A stretch of 64,000 bases of DNA from contig NZ_FOXA01000004.1 in NCBI RefSeq assembly GCF_900115595.1, positions 182,330 to 246,329 on the forward strand. The letters are read 5' to 3'. The translations under genes were made by a program, and so were the position numbers. The notes below the pieces were generated by a model. The model was not told the DNA's origin. It worked only from the letters and a program-made list of their open reading frames with translations, and did no database searches. This document shows, in pieces, positions 1 through 10,314 of this stretch. Source of the DNA: Tranquillimonas alkanivorans. GTDB lineage: Bacteria; Pseudomonadota; Alphaproteobacteria; Rhodobacterales; Rhodobacteraceae. The first letter of the stretch is position 1. Each line of letters starts with the position of its first letter.

Positions 1-435
1 CCGATCGATGCGGATCGCGTCCGTGCCCAGGCCGAGGCACGCCGCGATGTCGTCCGGATCGCAGCGGTGGAGGATCGACAGCGGCACCTTGGTGACGAAC
101 TCCGCCTCGCCGTCGCTCACGCGGCAGGGGATGGGGCCCACGCCCAGCTCCAGCACCTGCTCGGCGCCCCGGCCCATCTCGGCCAGCGCGATGGCGGTGC
201 CTATGGTGGGGTGCCCGGCGAACGGGATCTCGGCGTTCGGCGTGAAGATGCGGACGCAGGCCGTGTGGGCCGGGTCCTCGGGCGGGAAGACGAATGTCGT
301 TTCCGAGAAGTTGAACTCCCGCGCGATCTTCTGAAGCCGTGCCTCGGGCACGTCCCGGGCATCGGGGATGATGGCCAGCGGGTTGCCGCCGAACGGGGTG
401 TCGGTGAAGACGTCGTAAACGAGGTATTCGGTCAT
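1..435 (-). CDS. PhzF-family epimerase/isomerase, 3' part missing at window edge
   Basis: The first 145 residues of a PhzF-like protein read leftwards and run off the window. The start ATG at 435 opens [20 protein letters not shown], a typical PhzF N-terminus with the GNPLA motif. Glu45 in FNFSETTF sits where the family's catalytic acid is expected, and [10 protein letters not shown] near residues 72-81 is the second family signature. Family members are cytoplasmic and isomerise small molecules, as in phenazine synthesis, but most housekeeping copies have unknown substrates and no phenazine genes are visible here. The terB-cdc48 pair lies just upstream on the same strand with a 34-bp gap, so co-transcription is possible. 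The family call is firm; the substrate is unknown. Confidence 0.85.
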   Translation of the reverse strand, partial: MTEYLVYDVFTDTPFGGNPLAIIPDARDVPEARLQKIAREFNFSETTFVFPPEDPAHTACVRIFTPNAEIPFAGHPTIGTAIALAEMGRGAEQVLELGVGPIPCRVSDGEAEFVTKVPLSILHRCDPDDIAACLGLGTDAIRIDR

Positions 436-469
436 ACCCTGTCGTCGCGCGCCGCCGCGCCCGCGTCAA

Positions 470-1204
470 TCACGAAAGCGGCGGCTTGCGCAACGCCGCG
501 TGGATCTGGTTCACCGTCTCGCGGTCGAGCTCCAGCCGGTCCGACAGCGTGCGAAGATAGTCGAGCTCGGCGTCGTTGTCCGGGTCGATCACGTTGACCG
601 AGGCGGTGTAGACTTCGGCGCGCAGGCCCCGGGGCGTGTCGCGAGCCAGCCCCTCGACGTCCACCGGCGCGGCGAGCAGTTGGTCCACCGTCGCAACGTC
701 CTCGCGGTCGCTTTCGCCGATCACGTCCATCAGGGTTTGCCGCTCGACGCTGTCGATCTCTCCATCGGCTTTCGCCGCCTGGATCATGGCCCGGATCAGA
801 AGCTGTGCCTCCTGGTGCTCGTCGATGCCCGCTGCCTCGCGGTGCCGGCGCAGAACCTCCTGCACCCGCGCGCCCTGATCCGGATCGCCCGACGCCGTGG
901 CCAGCCCGCCGAACAGGCTGGTGTAGTCGTCCTGCATCGGCGTCTGCCCGGCAAAGCGGGCCTCGCGCGCGTCAGTGGCGCCCGCGAAGCCCAGGCTGTC
1001 GAGCACGTTGCCCAGCCCGCTGGCCGAGCTTTCGCGATCGCCGCCCACGCGGCCGATCATGCCGCCGATGCCGCCGCCGGGACCGTCATGATCCTCGAGC
1101 CGTTTCTTCACGCTCTTCATGCCGCCCGCGCGGCGGTGGGTCTCCACGCCTTTCGCCGCCGCGAAGGCGAGGGCGAGGCGGGTGGCGAGGGACTTGAGGG
1201 ACAT
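470..1204 (-). CDS. TerB/DUF533-like protein
   Basis: A 244-residue soluble protein. Residues 1-60 are basic and glycine-rich (GGGIGGMIGRVGG). The C-terminal half (about 110-240) is acidic and helical, with the pattern RAMIQAAKADGEIDSVERQ typical of the TerB-like tellurite-resistance fold, in which Asp and Glu side chains face a metal-binding pocket. An AAGGAG site precedes the ATG. It follows cdc48 by 15 bp on the same strand, so the two are probably co-transcribed and may act together. Known TerB proteins are linked to membrane-associated stress responses, but a molecular role for this type is not established. No transmembrane helix is evident. Confidence 0.7.
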   Translation of the reverse strand: MSLKSLATRLALAFAAAKGVETHRRAGGMKSVKKRLEDHDGPGGGIGGMIGRVGGDRESSASGLGNVLDSLGFAGATDAREARFAGQTPMQDDYTSLFGGLATASGDPDQGARVQEVLRRHREAAGIDEHQEAQLLIRAMIQAAKADGEIDSVERQTLMDVIGESDREDVATVDQLLAAPVDVEGLARDTPRGLRAEVYTASVNVIDPDNDAELDYLRTLSDRLELDRETVNQIHAALRKPPLS

Positions 1205-1219
1205 CCGGTGTCTCCTTTC

Positions 1220-3493
1220 TCACGATCCGCCGAAGGGGCGAAAGCCGATGGGCTGGCGCAGCGGGCCTTCCTGGCCCAGCGAGGCGCGGATCTGCTCGTA
1301 TTCCTGCTCCATCTGTTGCGTGACGGAGGCGCGGCTTTCGTCCAGCGCGCTTTCGAACTCGGCCTTGCCGACCATGTCTTTCCCCGCGCGCAGGGCGTGC
1401 AGCCCGGCCCGACGTGTCACGTCGGTCAGGTCCGCGCCGGTGTAACGTTCGGTCCGCCGCGCGATGTCGTCGAGGTCGACGTCCTCGCCAATTGGCATTT
1501 TCGAGGTCTGGATGCCGAGGATGTGGCGGCGCGACTCGAGGTCCGGCACCGGGACATAAATCAGTTCGTCGAAGCGGCCCGGCCGCAACAGCGCGGGGTC
1601 CACAAGGTTCGGGCGGTTGGTCGCGCCGATGACGATGACCGATTGCAGCTCTTCCAGTCCGTCCATCTCGGACAGGATGGTGTTCACCACGCGCTCGGTC
1701 ACCGCCGGCTCGCCCAGGCCCCCGCCGCGGGCGGGCACCAGGCTGTCGATCTCGTCGATGAAGATCACCGTGGGAGCGACCTGCCGGGCACGGCGGAACA
1801 GGCGGGCGACCTGCTGTTCGCTTTCGCCGTACCACTTCGACAGAAGGTCCGAGGACTTGGTGGCGACGAAGTTCGCCTCGGCCTCGCGCGCGACCGCCTT
1901 GGCCAGCAGCGTCTTGCCGGTGCCCGGCGGGCCGTAGAGCAGGAAGCCCTTGGCCGGTCGGATGCCGAGTTTGCGGAACGCCTGCGGGTTCTTCAGCGGA
2001 AGCTCGATGCTTTCCTGCATCCGCTCGCGCACGTCGCTCAGTCCGCCGATGTCCTTCCACGAAACGTTAGGCACCTGGATCATGATCTCGCGCATGGCCG
2101 AGGGTTGTACGCGGCGGAGCGCGTTGTCGAAATCCTCGCGCGTGACCTTCAGAGCTTCGAGCGTCTTTGCCGGAACCCCTTTCTTCAGGTCCAGCCCGGG
2201 CAGGATGCGCCGCACCGCGTCCATCGCCGCCTCGCGGCTGAGCGCCGAGAGGTCCGCGCCCACGAAGCCATAGGTGGTGCGAGCGAGGTCATCGAGATCC
2301 ACGTCTTCGCCCAGCGGCATTCCGCGGGTGTGAATGCCGAGGATCTCGCGCCGCCCGTCCTGGTCGGGCACGCCGATGATGATCTCGCGATCGAAGCGGC
2401 CGGGACGGCGCAGCGCCTCGTCTATGGCGTCCACGCGGTTGGTCGCGCCGATCACCACGATGTTCTGGCGCGGCTCGAGCCCGTCCATCAGGGTCAGAAG
2501 CTGGGCCACCAGCCGCCGTTCGGCCTCGCCGCCGACCTGTTCGCGCTTTGGGGCAATCGAGTCGATCTCGTCGATGAAGATGATCGCGGGCGACTGCTCG
2601 CGCGCTTGGGTGAAGACCTGGCGCAGCCGTTCCTCGGACTCGCCCTGCATCTTTCCCAGGATCTCGGGGCCGTTGATGGTGAAGAAGTTCGCTTCGGCCT
2701 CGCTGGCGACGACGCGGGCCATCAGTGTCTTGCCTGTGCCCGGCGGCCCGTGCAGCAGCACGCCCTTGGGCGGGTCGATACCCAGCCGTTGGAACAGCTC
2801 GGGGTGGCGCAGGGGCAGCTCGACCATCTCGCGGATTTGCTCGACGGTGTTCCCTAGCCCGCCGATGTCGTCGTAGGTGATGTCGGGGCGGCGTGCCTCG
2901 GCCGGTTCCTCGTATTGCGGGCGCAGGTTCACCTCGGTTTCGGGCGTCATCTGCACGATGCCGCGCGGCTCGGTCGACACGACGACGAGCCGGATCTCCT
3001 GCAAGCCGTAGGCGGGCAGGTTGAGCATCGCTCGCAGTTCCTCGGGCATCCGGTGGTCGGCATAGGCGCGGGGGGCATGCACGCTGGTCGAGATCACGTC
3101 GCCGGCGACGAAGGGGCGGCGGTAGAAGGTGCGCTTGAGCGCCTCGCCCGTGCCCGTCAGGCGCAGGTTCTTCTGCGCCGGGGCCACGGTGATGCGGCGG
3201 GCCGGCTTCACCTCGGCCCGGCGCACCTCCACCTGGTCGCCCGAGGCCGCGCCGGCATTGCCGCGAAGAAGCCCGTCCAGGCGGATGACGTTGAGCCCCT
3301 CGTCCTCGGGATAGGGCGGGAAGGCGATGGCGGCCGTGGTGCGGCGTCCCTCGATCTCGATCGGCTCGCCCTCGCGGACGCCGATGCGGTTCATCGACTC
3401 GCGGTTGAGGCGGGCGATGCCGCGCCCGGAATCCTCGGGGCGCGTGTTGGCCACCTGAAGCGTCAGATCTGTGTCGGTGTCGGTGTCGGCCAC
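1220..3493 (-). CDS. CDC48/VAT-family double-AAA ATPase
   Basis: A 757-residue bacterial homologue of archaeal Cdc48/VAT. Residues 1-180 form the double-psi-barrel-type N-domain. D1 has Walker A GPPGTGKT at about 249 and Walker B FIDEID at about 303; D2 has Walker A GPPGTGKT at about 521 and Walker B at about 575. Both modules carry arginine-finger RPGRFD motifs. The D2 pore loop reads KWYGESE, an aromatic pair expected for an ATP-driven unfoldase that threads proteins through a hexamer. The C-terminus lacks an HbYX proteasome-docking tail. I chose GTG at 3493 because GAGGGAG lies just upstream and the N-domain starts there; the open frame runs on to 3868 through unlikely sequence. It leads an apparent operon with the TerB-like gene. 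Confidence 0.9.
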   Translation of the reverse strand: MADTDTDTDLTLQVANTRPEDSGRGIARLNRESMNRIGVREGEPIEIEGRRTTAAIAFPPYPEDEGLNVIRLDGLLRGNAGAASGDQVEVRRAEVKPARRITVAPAQKNLRLTGTGEALKRTFYRRPFVAGDVISTSVHAPRAYADHRMPEELRAMLNLPAYGLQEIRLVVVSTEPRGIVQMTPETEVNLRPQYEEPAEARRPDITYDDIGGLGNTVEQIREMVELPLRHPELFQRLGIDPPKGVLLHGPPGTGKTLMARVVASEAEANFFTINGPEILGKMQGESEERLRQVFTQAREQSPAIIFIDEIDSIAPKREQVGGEAERRLVAQLLTLMDGLEPRQNIVVIGATNRVDAIDEALRRPGRFDREIIIGVPDQDGRREILGIHTRGMPLGEDVDLDDLARTTYGFVGADLSALSREAAMDAVRRILPGLDLKKGVPAKTLEALKVTREDFDNALRRVQPSAMREIMIQVPNVSWKDIGGLSDVRERMQESIELPLKNPQAFRKLGIRPAKGFLLYGPPGTGKTLLAKAVAREAEANFVATKSSDLLSKWYGESEQQVARLFRRARQVAPTVIFIDEIDSLVPARGGGLGEPAVTERVVNTILSEMDGLEELQSVIVIGATNRPNLVDPALLRPGRFDELIYVPVPDLESRRHILGIQTSKMPIGEDVDLDDIARRTERYTGADLTDVTRRAGLHALRAGKDMVGKAEFESALDESRASVTQQMEQEYEQIRASLGQEGPLRQPIGFRPFGGS

Positions 3494-3866
3494 TTGCGTT
3501 CTCCCTCGCCAGCTTTCGCGTCCGCCCGTGGCGGCCATGTCGAAGCAATGTGGAACGGGGCGCGCGCGTTCCACGGGGGCGGCGAAATGCGCGGGGGCGG
3601 AGGCGGTGAGGAGGGCCCGGTCCGCTCCTTTTGGCGGCGCGCGCTGCCCGAAGATCCGGTGCGTGGCCGGTATGCGGCGGAGGGCTCCGAATGTGGTGCG
3701 CGACGAAAGGGCGGACCCGGCCTCGGGTGGGCGTGGAGCGCCCGCCCGTGGGGCGGCTCTGCGCTGTCCGAGCGGCTGGCTCGGGCGCATCGCGGCAGGG
3801 ATGCACTGTCGGGAGACACGCGCCGCGCCCTTGCCATCCGTCCGTACCCCGGGCTCTATGCGCGCC
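3494..3866. other. Divergent intergenic region cdc48 / decarboxylase
   Basis: This 373-bp spacer separates two divergently read genes and must hold both promoters. The clearest element is an inverted repeat, GTGGAAC at 3550-3556 and GTTCCAC at 3568-3574, with an 11-bp GC-rich spacer, about 57 bp before the cdc48 start. It could be an operator. It is not a CIRCE element and not the direct-repeat SOS box. The rest is very GC-rich; I see no RNA gene and no convincing small gene. Confidence 0.45.
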
Positions 3867-5249
3867 ATGAACCATGACGATCTGAACCACTGGTCGAAGC
3901 GTGCGGCCGACTGGACGCGCGACTACCACGCTACCCTCCGCGAGCGGCCCGTGCGCGCCGACACGACGCCGGGCAAAACGGCCGCCAAGCTGCCGAAGGC
4001 GCCGCCCGAGCATCCCGAACCGGTCGAGCGCATCTTCGACGACTTCGCCCGCATCGTCCCCGAGGCGACGACGCATTGGCAGCATCCGCGCTTCTTCGCC
4101 TACTTCCCCGCGAACGCCGCGCCCGCCTCGATGCTGGCCGAGCAATTGGCGAACTCTATCGCCGCGCAGGGGATGCTGTGGCAGACCGCCCCGGCGGCGA
4201 CCGAGATCGAGCAGGTGATGATCGGCTGGCTGCGCGACGCGCTGGGGCTGCCCGGCGGCTTCACCGGGACCATCCACGACAGCGCCACCACCGCCACGCT
4301 TTCGGCGGTACTTGCGATGCGCGAGGCGGCGCTTGGCTGGAAGGGCAACGCCGAGGGGCTGTCGGCCCTGCCGCGCCTGCGGCTCTATGCCAGCGACCAG
4401 ACGCACAGCTCGGTCGACAAGGCGGCGCGCGTGGCGGGCATCGGACAGGCCAACCTGGTGAAGATCGAGACGGACGATAACGACGCGCTGAAGCCCGGGG
4501 CGCTGGACCGCGTCATCGCCGCCGACCGCGCGGCGGGGCATCTGCCGGCGGGGGTGATCCTTTGCGTCGGCGGGACCTCGGTCGGCGCGGTCGATCCGGT
4601 GGCCGATGCCGTGGCGGTGGCGAAGAAACACGACCTGCCGGTGCACGTGGACGCCGCCTGGGCGGGCTCGGCCATGATCTGTCCGGAGTTCCGGCACCTC
4701 TGGACGGGGATCGAGGCGGCGGACAGCATCGTGTTCAACCCGCACAAGTGGCTCGGGGCGCAGTTCGACTGCGCAGTGCAGTTTTTGGCCGACCCGACGG
4801 CCCAGCTTCGCACGCTGACGCTGAAGCCCGACTACCTGCAGACGCTGGGGCAGGAGGGTGTCACCGACTTCAACGACTGGACCATCCCCCTGGGCCGCCG
4901 TTTCCGCGCACTGAAACTGTGGTTCGTGCTGCGGGCATACGGGCTGGAGGGGCTGCGTGAGCGGCTGCGGAACCACGTGGCATGGTCGCAGGCGCTGGCC
5001 GAACATATCGGCGCGATGGAGCGTTTCGAGATCGTCACGTCTCCGGTGCTGTCGCTCTTCTCATTCGCGCTTGTCGACGGGGACGAGGCGACCGAGGCGC
5101 TGCTGCGCCGGATCAACGACGACGGGCGCGTCTACCTGACTCAGACGCGCCACCGGGGCCGGTTCGCGATCCGCATGCAGGTGGGCAGCTTCGACTGCAC
5201 CGAGGACGACGTGATGGAGGTTGCGCGGGTTCTCGAAGACCTCGGCTGA
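3867..5249 (+). CDS. Group II PLP-dependent amino acid decarboxylase
   Basis: A 460-residue enzyme of the aromatic-L-amino-acid decarboxylase fold. Lys294 in NPHKWLG is the expected Schiff-base lysine for pyridoxal phosphate, HVDAAWAGSA just before it contains the Asp that pairs with the pyridine nitrogen, and SDQTHSSVDKAA supplies the ring-stacking His. It should release CO2 from an amino acid, probably aromatic, in the cytoplasm; the exact substrate cannot be read from sequence. ATG at 3867 was preferred over the in-frame ATG at 3858. Neither has a clear ribosome binding site. It stands alone between divergent cdc48 and convergent gltA. Confidence 0.88.
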   Translation: MNHDDLNHWSKRAADWTRDYHATLRERPVRADTTPGKTAAKLPKAPPEHPEPVERIFDDFARIVPEATTHWQHPRFFAYFPANAAPASMLAEQLANSIAAQGMLWQTAPAATEIEQVMIGWLRDALGLPGGFTGTIHDSATTATLSAVLAMREAALGWKGNAEGLSALPRLRLYASDQTHSSVDKAARVAGIGQANLVKIETDDNDALKPGALDRVIAADRAAGHLPAGVILCVGGTSVGAVDPVADAVAVAKKHDLPVHVDAAWAGSAMICPEFRHLWTGIEAADSIVFNPHKWLGAQFDCAVQFLADPTAQLRTLTLKPDYLQTLGQEGVTDFNDWTIPLGRRFRALKLWFVLRAYGLEGLRERLRNHVAWSQALAEHIGAMERFEIVTSPVLSLFSFALVDGDEATEALLRRINDDGRVYLTQTRHRGRFAIRMQVGSFDCTEDDVMEVARVLEDLG

Positions 5250-5359
5250 CGCGGCGGGCGCAGGAGCGCACGTCAAGGCCGTCGCGGGTCCCTTGAGGCA
5301 ATCGAACCGCCCGAATAGCGCCGAACGCTGCCGGGCAGAATCCCTACGCAGCCGGCATG

Positions 5360-5388
5360 AAAAAAGGCCGCCCCGAAAGGCAGCCCTT
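5360..5388 (-). terminator. Intrinsic terminator of gltA
   Basis: On the minus strand, 23 nt past the gltA stop, GGCTGCC and GGCGGCC pair (one T-G wobble) around TTTCGG and are followed by six T residues. This is a textbook Rho-independent terminator. It also bounds the convergent decarboxylase gene. Confidence 0.85.
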
Positions 5389-5410
5389 TAACATTACGCG
5401 TCGCGTCGCC

Positions 5411-6706
5411 TCAGCGGTTTTCGACGTCGACGTAATCGCGCATGGTCGCGCCGCAGTAAAGCTGGCGCGGGCGGCCGATCTTGAGCTGCGGATCGCTGAT
5501 CTGCTCTTTCCACTGAGAGATCCAGCCGACGGTCCGTGCAAGTGCGAAGATCGGCGTGAACATCGAGGTCGGGAAGCCCATCGCATCGAGGATGATGCCC
5601 GAGTAGAAATCCACGTTGGGATAAAGCTTCTTCTCGGCGAAGTAGGGATCTTCCAGAGCCACACGCTCGAGCTCTTTGGCGACCTGGAGCGTCGGGTTAT
5701 CCTCGATCCCCAGAAGCTCGAGCACCTCGTCGGCCGACTGCTTCATCACCCGCGCGCGCGGGTCGAAGTTCTTGTAGACGCGGTGGCCGAAGCCCATCAG
5801 GCGGAACGGGTCGTTTTTGTCCTTCGCGCGCGCAATGAATTCGGGGATGCGGTCGGGCGTCCCGATCTCGCGCAGCATTTCGAGGCAGGCCTGGTTGGCG
5901 CCGCCATGGGCGGGGCCCCAGAGGCAGGCAATGCCGGCCGCGATGCAGGCGAAGGGGTTCGCGCCCGAGGACGAGGCCAGACGCACAGTGGAGGTCGAGG
6001 CGTTCTGCTCGTGATCGGCGTGCAGGGTGAAAATCCGGTCCATCGCGCGGGCGAGGATCGGGTTCACCTGGTATTCCTCGGCCGGAACGCTGAAGCACAT
6101 GCGCAGGAAGTTCGACGCATAGTCGAGGTCGTTGCGCGGGTACACGAACGGCTGGCCGATCGAGTACTTGTAGGCCATCGCCGCGATCGTCGGCATCTTG
6201 GCGATCAGGCGGATCGAAGCGACTTCGCGCTGCCAGGGGTCCGAGATGTCGGTCGAGTCGTGGTAGAACGCGGACATCGCGCCCACGACACCGACCATGA
6301 TCGCCATCGGGTGGGCGTCGCGACGGAAGCCGCGGAAGAAGTTCTGCATCTGCTCGTGCAGCATCGTGTGGTTGGTCACACGGCTTTCGAAATCCTCGAG
6401 CTGATCGGCCGTCGGCAGTTCGCCGTAAAGCAGCAGGTAGCAGACCTCGAGGAAGTGCGACTTCTCGGCCAGCTGGTCGATCGGGTAGCCGCGGTGCAGC
6501 AGCTCGCCCTTGTTGCCGTCGATGAAGGTGATCGTGGAGTCGCACGACGCGGTCGAGGTGAAGCCCGGGTCGTAGGTGAACACGCCGCCCTGGGCATAGA
6601 GCTTGCGGATGTCGAGCACGTCCGGCCCCGCGGTGGGCGACAGGATCGGCAGTTCGACGGTCGTGTCGCCGAAGGTCAGCGTTGCGGATTTCTGGCTATC
6701 AGCCAT
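5411..6706 (-). CDS. gltA: Citrate synthase
   Basis: A 431-residue type II citrate synthase that condenses acetyl-CoA and oxaloacetate at the entry of the TCA cycle. The catalytic residues are visible: His in [10 protein letters not shown], His in [14 protein letters not shown] and Asp in YPNVDFYSG. The length matches the NADH-regulated hexameric type of Gram-negative bacteria. The start at 6706 has GGAAGGGGAA upstream and gives the usual [10 protein letters not shown] beginning; an in-frame ATG further up at 6757 lacks support. It lies 87 bp downstream of gltX on the same strand and ends at a strong terminator. Confidence 0.97.
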   Translation of the reverse strand: MADSQKSATLTFGDTTVELPILSPTAGPDVLDIRKLYAQGGVFTYDPGFTSTASCDSTITFIDGNKGELLHRGYPIDQLAEKSHFLEVCYLLLYGELPTADQLEDFESRVTNHTMLHEQMQNFFRGFRRDAHPMAIMVGVVGAMSAFYHDSTDISDPWQREVASIRLIAKMPTIAAMAYKYSIGQPFVYPRNDLDYASNFLRMCFSVPAEEYQVNPILARAMDRIFTLHADHEQNASTSTVRLASSSGANPFACIAAGIACLWGPAHGGANQACLEMLREIGTPDRIPEFIARAKDKNDPFRLMGFGHRVYKNFDPRARVMKQSADEVLELLGIEDNPTLQVAKELERVALEDPYFAEKKLYPNVDFYSGIILDAMGFPTSMFTPIFALARTVGWISQWKEQISDPQLKIGRPRQLYCGATMRDYVDVENR

Positions 6707-6793
6707 GGCATTCCCCTTCCTGTAGGTCGCCCCGCCCGCCGTGCGGAGAGGGGCCATCCGTTCCGGCAGGGCGCAAGAGGGGCGCCCCAGCGT

Positions 6794-8197
6794 TCAAGCC
6801 GCAGCGTCGTTCAGCCGGGCTATGGTTTCGTCCCGGCCTAGGACGAGCATCATGTCGAAGACGCTGGGAGACACGGCACGCCCCGCCAGGGCCGCGCGTG
6901 CCGGTTGCGCGACCTTGCCCAGACCGACGCCGTTGGCTTCGGCCACGCGGGCCGCGGCGGCCTCCAGTTCGTCACGCGTCCAGCTAGCATTTTGCAGGTG
7001 CGGCGTCAATTCCGACAGTATACCACGGGATACTGAATTGAGCTGCTTCGCCGCCTTCTCGTCGGGCTCGACAGGCCGCTCTGCAAGCACGAAATGCGCC
7101 TTTTCAAGCAGATCCGGCAGCGTCTTTGCCCGGTCCTTGAGGCAATACATGGAGGCCAGAAGCCCGCTGCGCTGCGGCGAAGTCAGCGCCGACTGTCCAG
7201 TCGCGGCAAGGTAGCCGTCGATCTCGGACACGAGGGCGTCGTCCTCCATCGCGGCGATGTGCTGGCCCGAGATGTGGTCGAGCTTCTTGAAGTCCAGCCG
7301 GGCGGGCGCCTTCTTGATGCCGGTGATGTCGAACCAGTCGAGCATCTGCGCGTCGCTGAACACCTCGTCGTCGCCGTGGCTCCAGCCGAGGCGAGCCAGA
7401 TAGTTGCGCATGGCGGCGGCGGGATACCCCATCGCCTGGTATTCCTCGACCCCCAGCGCGCCGTGTCTTTTCGACAGCTTCTTTCCGTCCTCGCCGTGGA
7501 TCAGCGGAATATGCGCCCAGACGGGTTCAGCCCAGCCCATCGCGTCATAGACCAGCTTCTGGCGCGCCGCGTTGTTCAGGTGATCGTCGCCGCGGATCAC
7601 GTGGGTCACGCCCATGTCGTGATCATCCACGACCACCGCCAGCATGTAGACGGGCGTCCCGTCCGAGCGCAGCACGATCATGTCGTCGAGTTGGTCGTTG
7701 CGGATGGTCACGCGGCCCTGCACGGTATCCTCGATCACCGTCTCGCCCTCCCGCGGGGCCTTCACGCGGATCACGTAGGGCGCATCGGGATAGGTCGAGG
7801 GATCCGCGTCGCGCCAGGGGCTCTGGAACAGGGTCGAGCGGCCCTCGGCCCGCGCGGCCTCGCGGAACGCCTCGATCTCGTCCTGCGTCGAGAAGCACTT
7901 GTAGGCCGCGCCCTTGTCGAGCATCTCGCGCGCCACCTCGGCGTGCCGCGCGTGGCGCGAGGCCTGGCTCACCGGCTCCCCGTCCCAGTCGAGGCCCAGC
8001 CACGTCAGGCCCTTCAGGATCGCCTCGGTCGCCTCAGGGGTCGAGCGAGCGCGATCGGTGTCCTCGATCCGCAGCAGGAACCTGCCGCCACGACCGCGCG
8101 CGTACAGCCAGTTGAACAGCGCCGTGCGGCCCCCGCCGATATGCAGGAAACCCGTGGGCGAGGGGGCAAAACGCGTGACGACCTCGGGCTGGGACAT
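6794..8197 (-). CDS. gltX: Glutamyl-tRNA synthetase
   Basis: A 467-residue class I aminoacyl-tRNA synthetase charging tRNA-Glu. [20 protein letters not shown] holds the HIGH-type motif near the N-terminus, and KLSKRHGA in mid-protein is the KMSKS loop that positions ATP. The C-terminal third is the helical anticodon-binding region. The start at 8197 gives the conserved [14 protein letters not shown]; upstream in-frame starts would add unrelated residues. It is divergent from comEC with a 77-bp spacer and upstream of gltA. Confidence 0.96.
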   Translation of the reverse strand: MSQPEVVTRFAPSPTGFLHIGGGRTALFNWLYARGRGGRFLLRIEDTDRARSTPEATEAILKGLTWLGLDWDGEPVSQASRHARHAEVAREMLDKGAAYKCFSTQDEIEAFREAARAEGRSTLFQSPWRDADPSTYPDAPYVIRVKAPREGETVIEDTVQGRVTIRNDQLDDMIVLRSDGTPVYMLAVVVDDHDMGVTHVIRGDDHLNNAARQKLVYDAMGWAEPVWAHIPLIHGEDGKKLSKRHGALGVEEYQAMGYPAAAMRNYLARLGWSHGDDEVFSDAQMLDWFDITGIKKAPARLDFKKLDHISGQHIAAMEDDALVSEIDGYLAATGQSALTSPQRSGLLASMYCLKDRAKTLPDLLEKAHFVLAERPVEPDEKAAKQLNSVSRGILSELTPHLQNASWTRDELEAAAARVAEANGVGLGKVAQPARAALAGRAVSPSVFDMMLVLGRDETIARLNDAAA

Positions 8198-8274
8198 GGG
8201 GCGCGGTAACCTTCTCTCAATCTTCCGGGAAGTAGGTTGCCGTGGTCTAGCCAATCGCCGGAAGGAGGACAAGA

Positions 8275-10314
8275 GTGCGGCCAGCGGCGGCCCTGGCCGC
8301 CTTCATCGACGCGCAGCGGGGGCACCTGTTTCCGTGGGTGCCTGTCTGCGTCGGCCTCGGGATCGGCGCCTACTTCGCATTGCCGAAGGAACCGCCGATG
8401 GCTGTCTGGGCGGCGCTCGGAGGCTTGCTCGTGCTCGGTGCGGCGCTCCTGCAACGGCGGGCGGCACGACACCCGCTGGCGCTGGCGGTGCTGCTGGCGG
8501 TCGCGGGGCTGTGCCTGGCCGGGGCGCGGGCACACCTGGTCGCGGCGCCAAAGCTGGCCTTTCGCTATTACGGCCCGGTCGAGGGGCGCATCGTGCGCAT
8601 CGACCGTTCGGCCAGCGACGCCGTGCGGCTGACGCTTGACCGGGTGGTGCTGTCCGACACGGTGCCCGCGCGCACGCCGGCGCGGGTCCGTGTCTCCCTC
8701 CATGGTGAGCAGCGATTCATCGTGCCGCGTCCGGGGCTGACGGTGATCCTGACCGGTCACCTGTCGCCGCCCGCGGGTCCGGTCGAGCCTGGCGGCTTCG
8801 ACTTCCAGCGCCTGGCGTGGTTCCTGCGCCTGGGCGCCGTCGGCTACACGCGTTCGCCCGTCCTCGCGCTCGGACCACCGGGACGGGCGTTGCCGGTGGA
8901 GCGCCTTCGGATGCGCATTTCATCCGCCGTCCGTGCCAAGATGGACGGGGAAGCCGGGGCCTTCGCCGCCGCCATCACCACCGGCGACCGCTCCGATATG
9001 GGCCACGCCACGCTTGAGGCGTTGCGCGACGCTAACCTTGCGCATCTGCTGGCGATCTCGGGCCTGCACATGGGCCTGCTGACGGGCTTCGTGTTCTCGG
9101 CCTTGCGCCTCGGCCTCGCCGCCGTGCCGTACCTGGCGCTGCACGCGCCCACCAAATCGTGGGCGGCCGCCGGCGCGCTCGCCGCCGGCGCGGTTTATCT
9201 CGCGCTTTCGGGCGGCAACGTCGCGACGCAGCGCGCCTTCGTCATGATGGCGGTGGTGCTATGCGCCGTGATGCTCGGCCGGCGCGCCCTGACCCTGCGC
9301 GCGGTGGCGGTCGCGGCGCTGATCGTACTCGCGCTGCGCCCCGAAAGCCTGACCGGTCCCGGCTTCCAGATGTCCTTCGCAGCCACGACGGCGCTGGTGG
9401 CCGTGTTCGGCGCACTGCGCGACGGCCCGTGGCAGCGCCTGCCGCGATGGCTGCGCCCGCCGCTGGCCGTGGCGCTCTCGTCGGCCGTGGCAGGGGCGGC
9501 CACCGCGCCCTTCGCCGCCGCGCATTTCAACCAGATCGCGCAATACGGCCTGCTCGCCAACCTCCTGACGGTGCCGCTGATGGGGGCCGTGGTGATTCCG
9601 GCGGCCGTGCTGGCCGCCTGCCTTTGGCCCTTCGGCCACTCCTGGATCGGCCTGTCGCTGATGGAGCCGCCGGTCGCCTGGATTCTTGCCGTAGCCCAGT
9701 TGGTTGCGGAACGGCCTTCCGCCCTCATCCACGTCTCCGCTCCCGGGCCCCACGTCCTGCCGCTCTTGTCGCTGGGCCTTCTGTGGTTGGCGCTCTGGCA
9801 GGGCCGCATGCGGATCGCGGGCGCGCTTCCGGCGCTCGCCGCTCTGCTCCTTTGGGCTCAGACGGAACGGCCGGACCTTCTGATCGCATCCGACGGCCGT
9901 TTGGCGGGCCTCATGACGCCAGAGGGACGCGCGCTGTCGAAGGCAAAGGGCGGAAGCTTCGTTGCGTCGATCTGGCTCGAGAACGACGGCGATCCGGCGG
10001 ACCAGAAGACCGCAGCCGCACGCCCTGGGTTTTCGGGCGACCGGTCCGCGCTCGCTTTCGACATCAGTGGAAACCCGGCAGTGCTGCTTGGCGGGCGCGG
10101 CGCGGCTGGCCGGGCCGAGCGCCACTGCAACGAAGCCGTGCTGGTCATCCTGCCGGCGGAAAGCAAGGCTAGTGGCGACTGCCGCATCGTCGATCGCACC
10201 GTGCTGACGGAACGGGGATCACTTGCCATTCACGCCGCCGATGGATTGCTTCAGATGACCGGCGCGTTCGACCGCGCCGGGACCCGCCTCTGGACGGGCA
10301 ACCCGGATCAGTAG
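8275..10314 (+). CDS. comEC: ComEC/Rec2-family membrane protein
   Basis: A 679-residue polytopic inner-membrane protein of the DNA-uptake channel family. After an N-terminal membrane anchor there is an OB-like DUF4131 segment (about 60-190). The competence domain follows, with the signature [18 protein letters not shown] at about 256-273 and around eight hydrophobic helices to about 520. The C-terminal 150 residues do not show the HxHxDH metal site of the metallo-beta-lactamase domain found in Gram-positive ComEC. The GTG start at 8275 has a strong GGAGG seven bases before it. The gene overlaps convergent lexA by 7 bp. Competence of this organism is not shown by the window. Confidence 0.9.
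   Translation: MRPAAALAAFIDAQRGHLFPWVPVCVGLGIGAYFALPKEPPMAVWAALGGLLVLGAALLQRRAARHPLALAVLLAVAGLCLAGARAHLVAAPKLAFRYYGPVEGRIVRIDRSASDAVRLTLDRVVLSDTVPARTPARVRVSLHGEQRFIVPRPGLTVILTGHLSPPAGPVEPGGFDFQRLAWFLRLGAVGYTRSPVLALGPPGRALPVERLRMRISSAVRAKMDGEAGAFAAAITTGDRSDMGHATLEALRDANLAHLLAISGLHMGLLTGFVFSALRLGLAAVPYLALHAPTKSWAAAGALAAGAVYLALSGGNVATQRAFVMMAVVLCAVMLGRRALTLRAVAVAALIVLALRPESLTGPGFQMSFAATTALVAVFGALRDGPWQRLPRWLRPPLAVALSSAVAGAATAPFAAAHFNQIAQYGLLANLLTVPLMGAVVIPAAVLAACLWPFGHSWIGLSLMEPPVAWILAVAQLVAERPSALIHVSAPGPHVLPLLSLGLLWLALWQGRMRIAGALPALAALLLWAQTERPDLLIASDGRLAGLMTPEGRALSKAKGGSFVASIWLENDGDPADQKTAAARPGFSGDRSALAFDISGNPAVLLGGRGAAGRAERHCNEAVLVILPAESKASGDCRIVDRTVLTERGSLAIHAADGLLQMTGAFDRAGTRLWTGNPDQ

Noticed and set aside
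500..2857. 785-codon open frame antisense to the terB-cdc48 genes
   Set aside because: High-GC shadow frame; its His/Arg/Ala-rich translation has no motif, while the minus strand encodes clear AAA motifs.
2289..5006. 905-codon minus-strand frame across cdc48 and the decarboxylase
   Set aside because: It spans two well-supported genes on different strands and has low-complexity Arg/Pro/Gly content.
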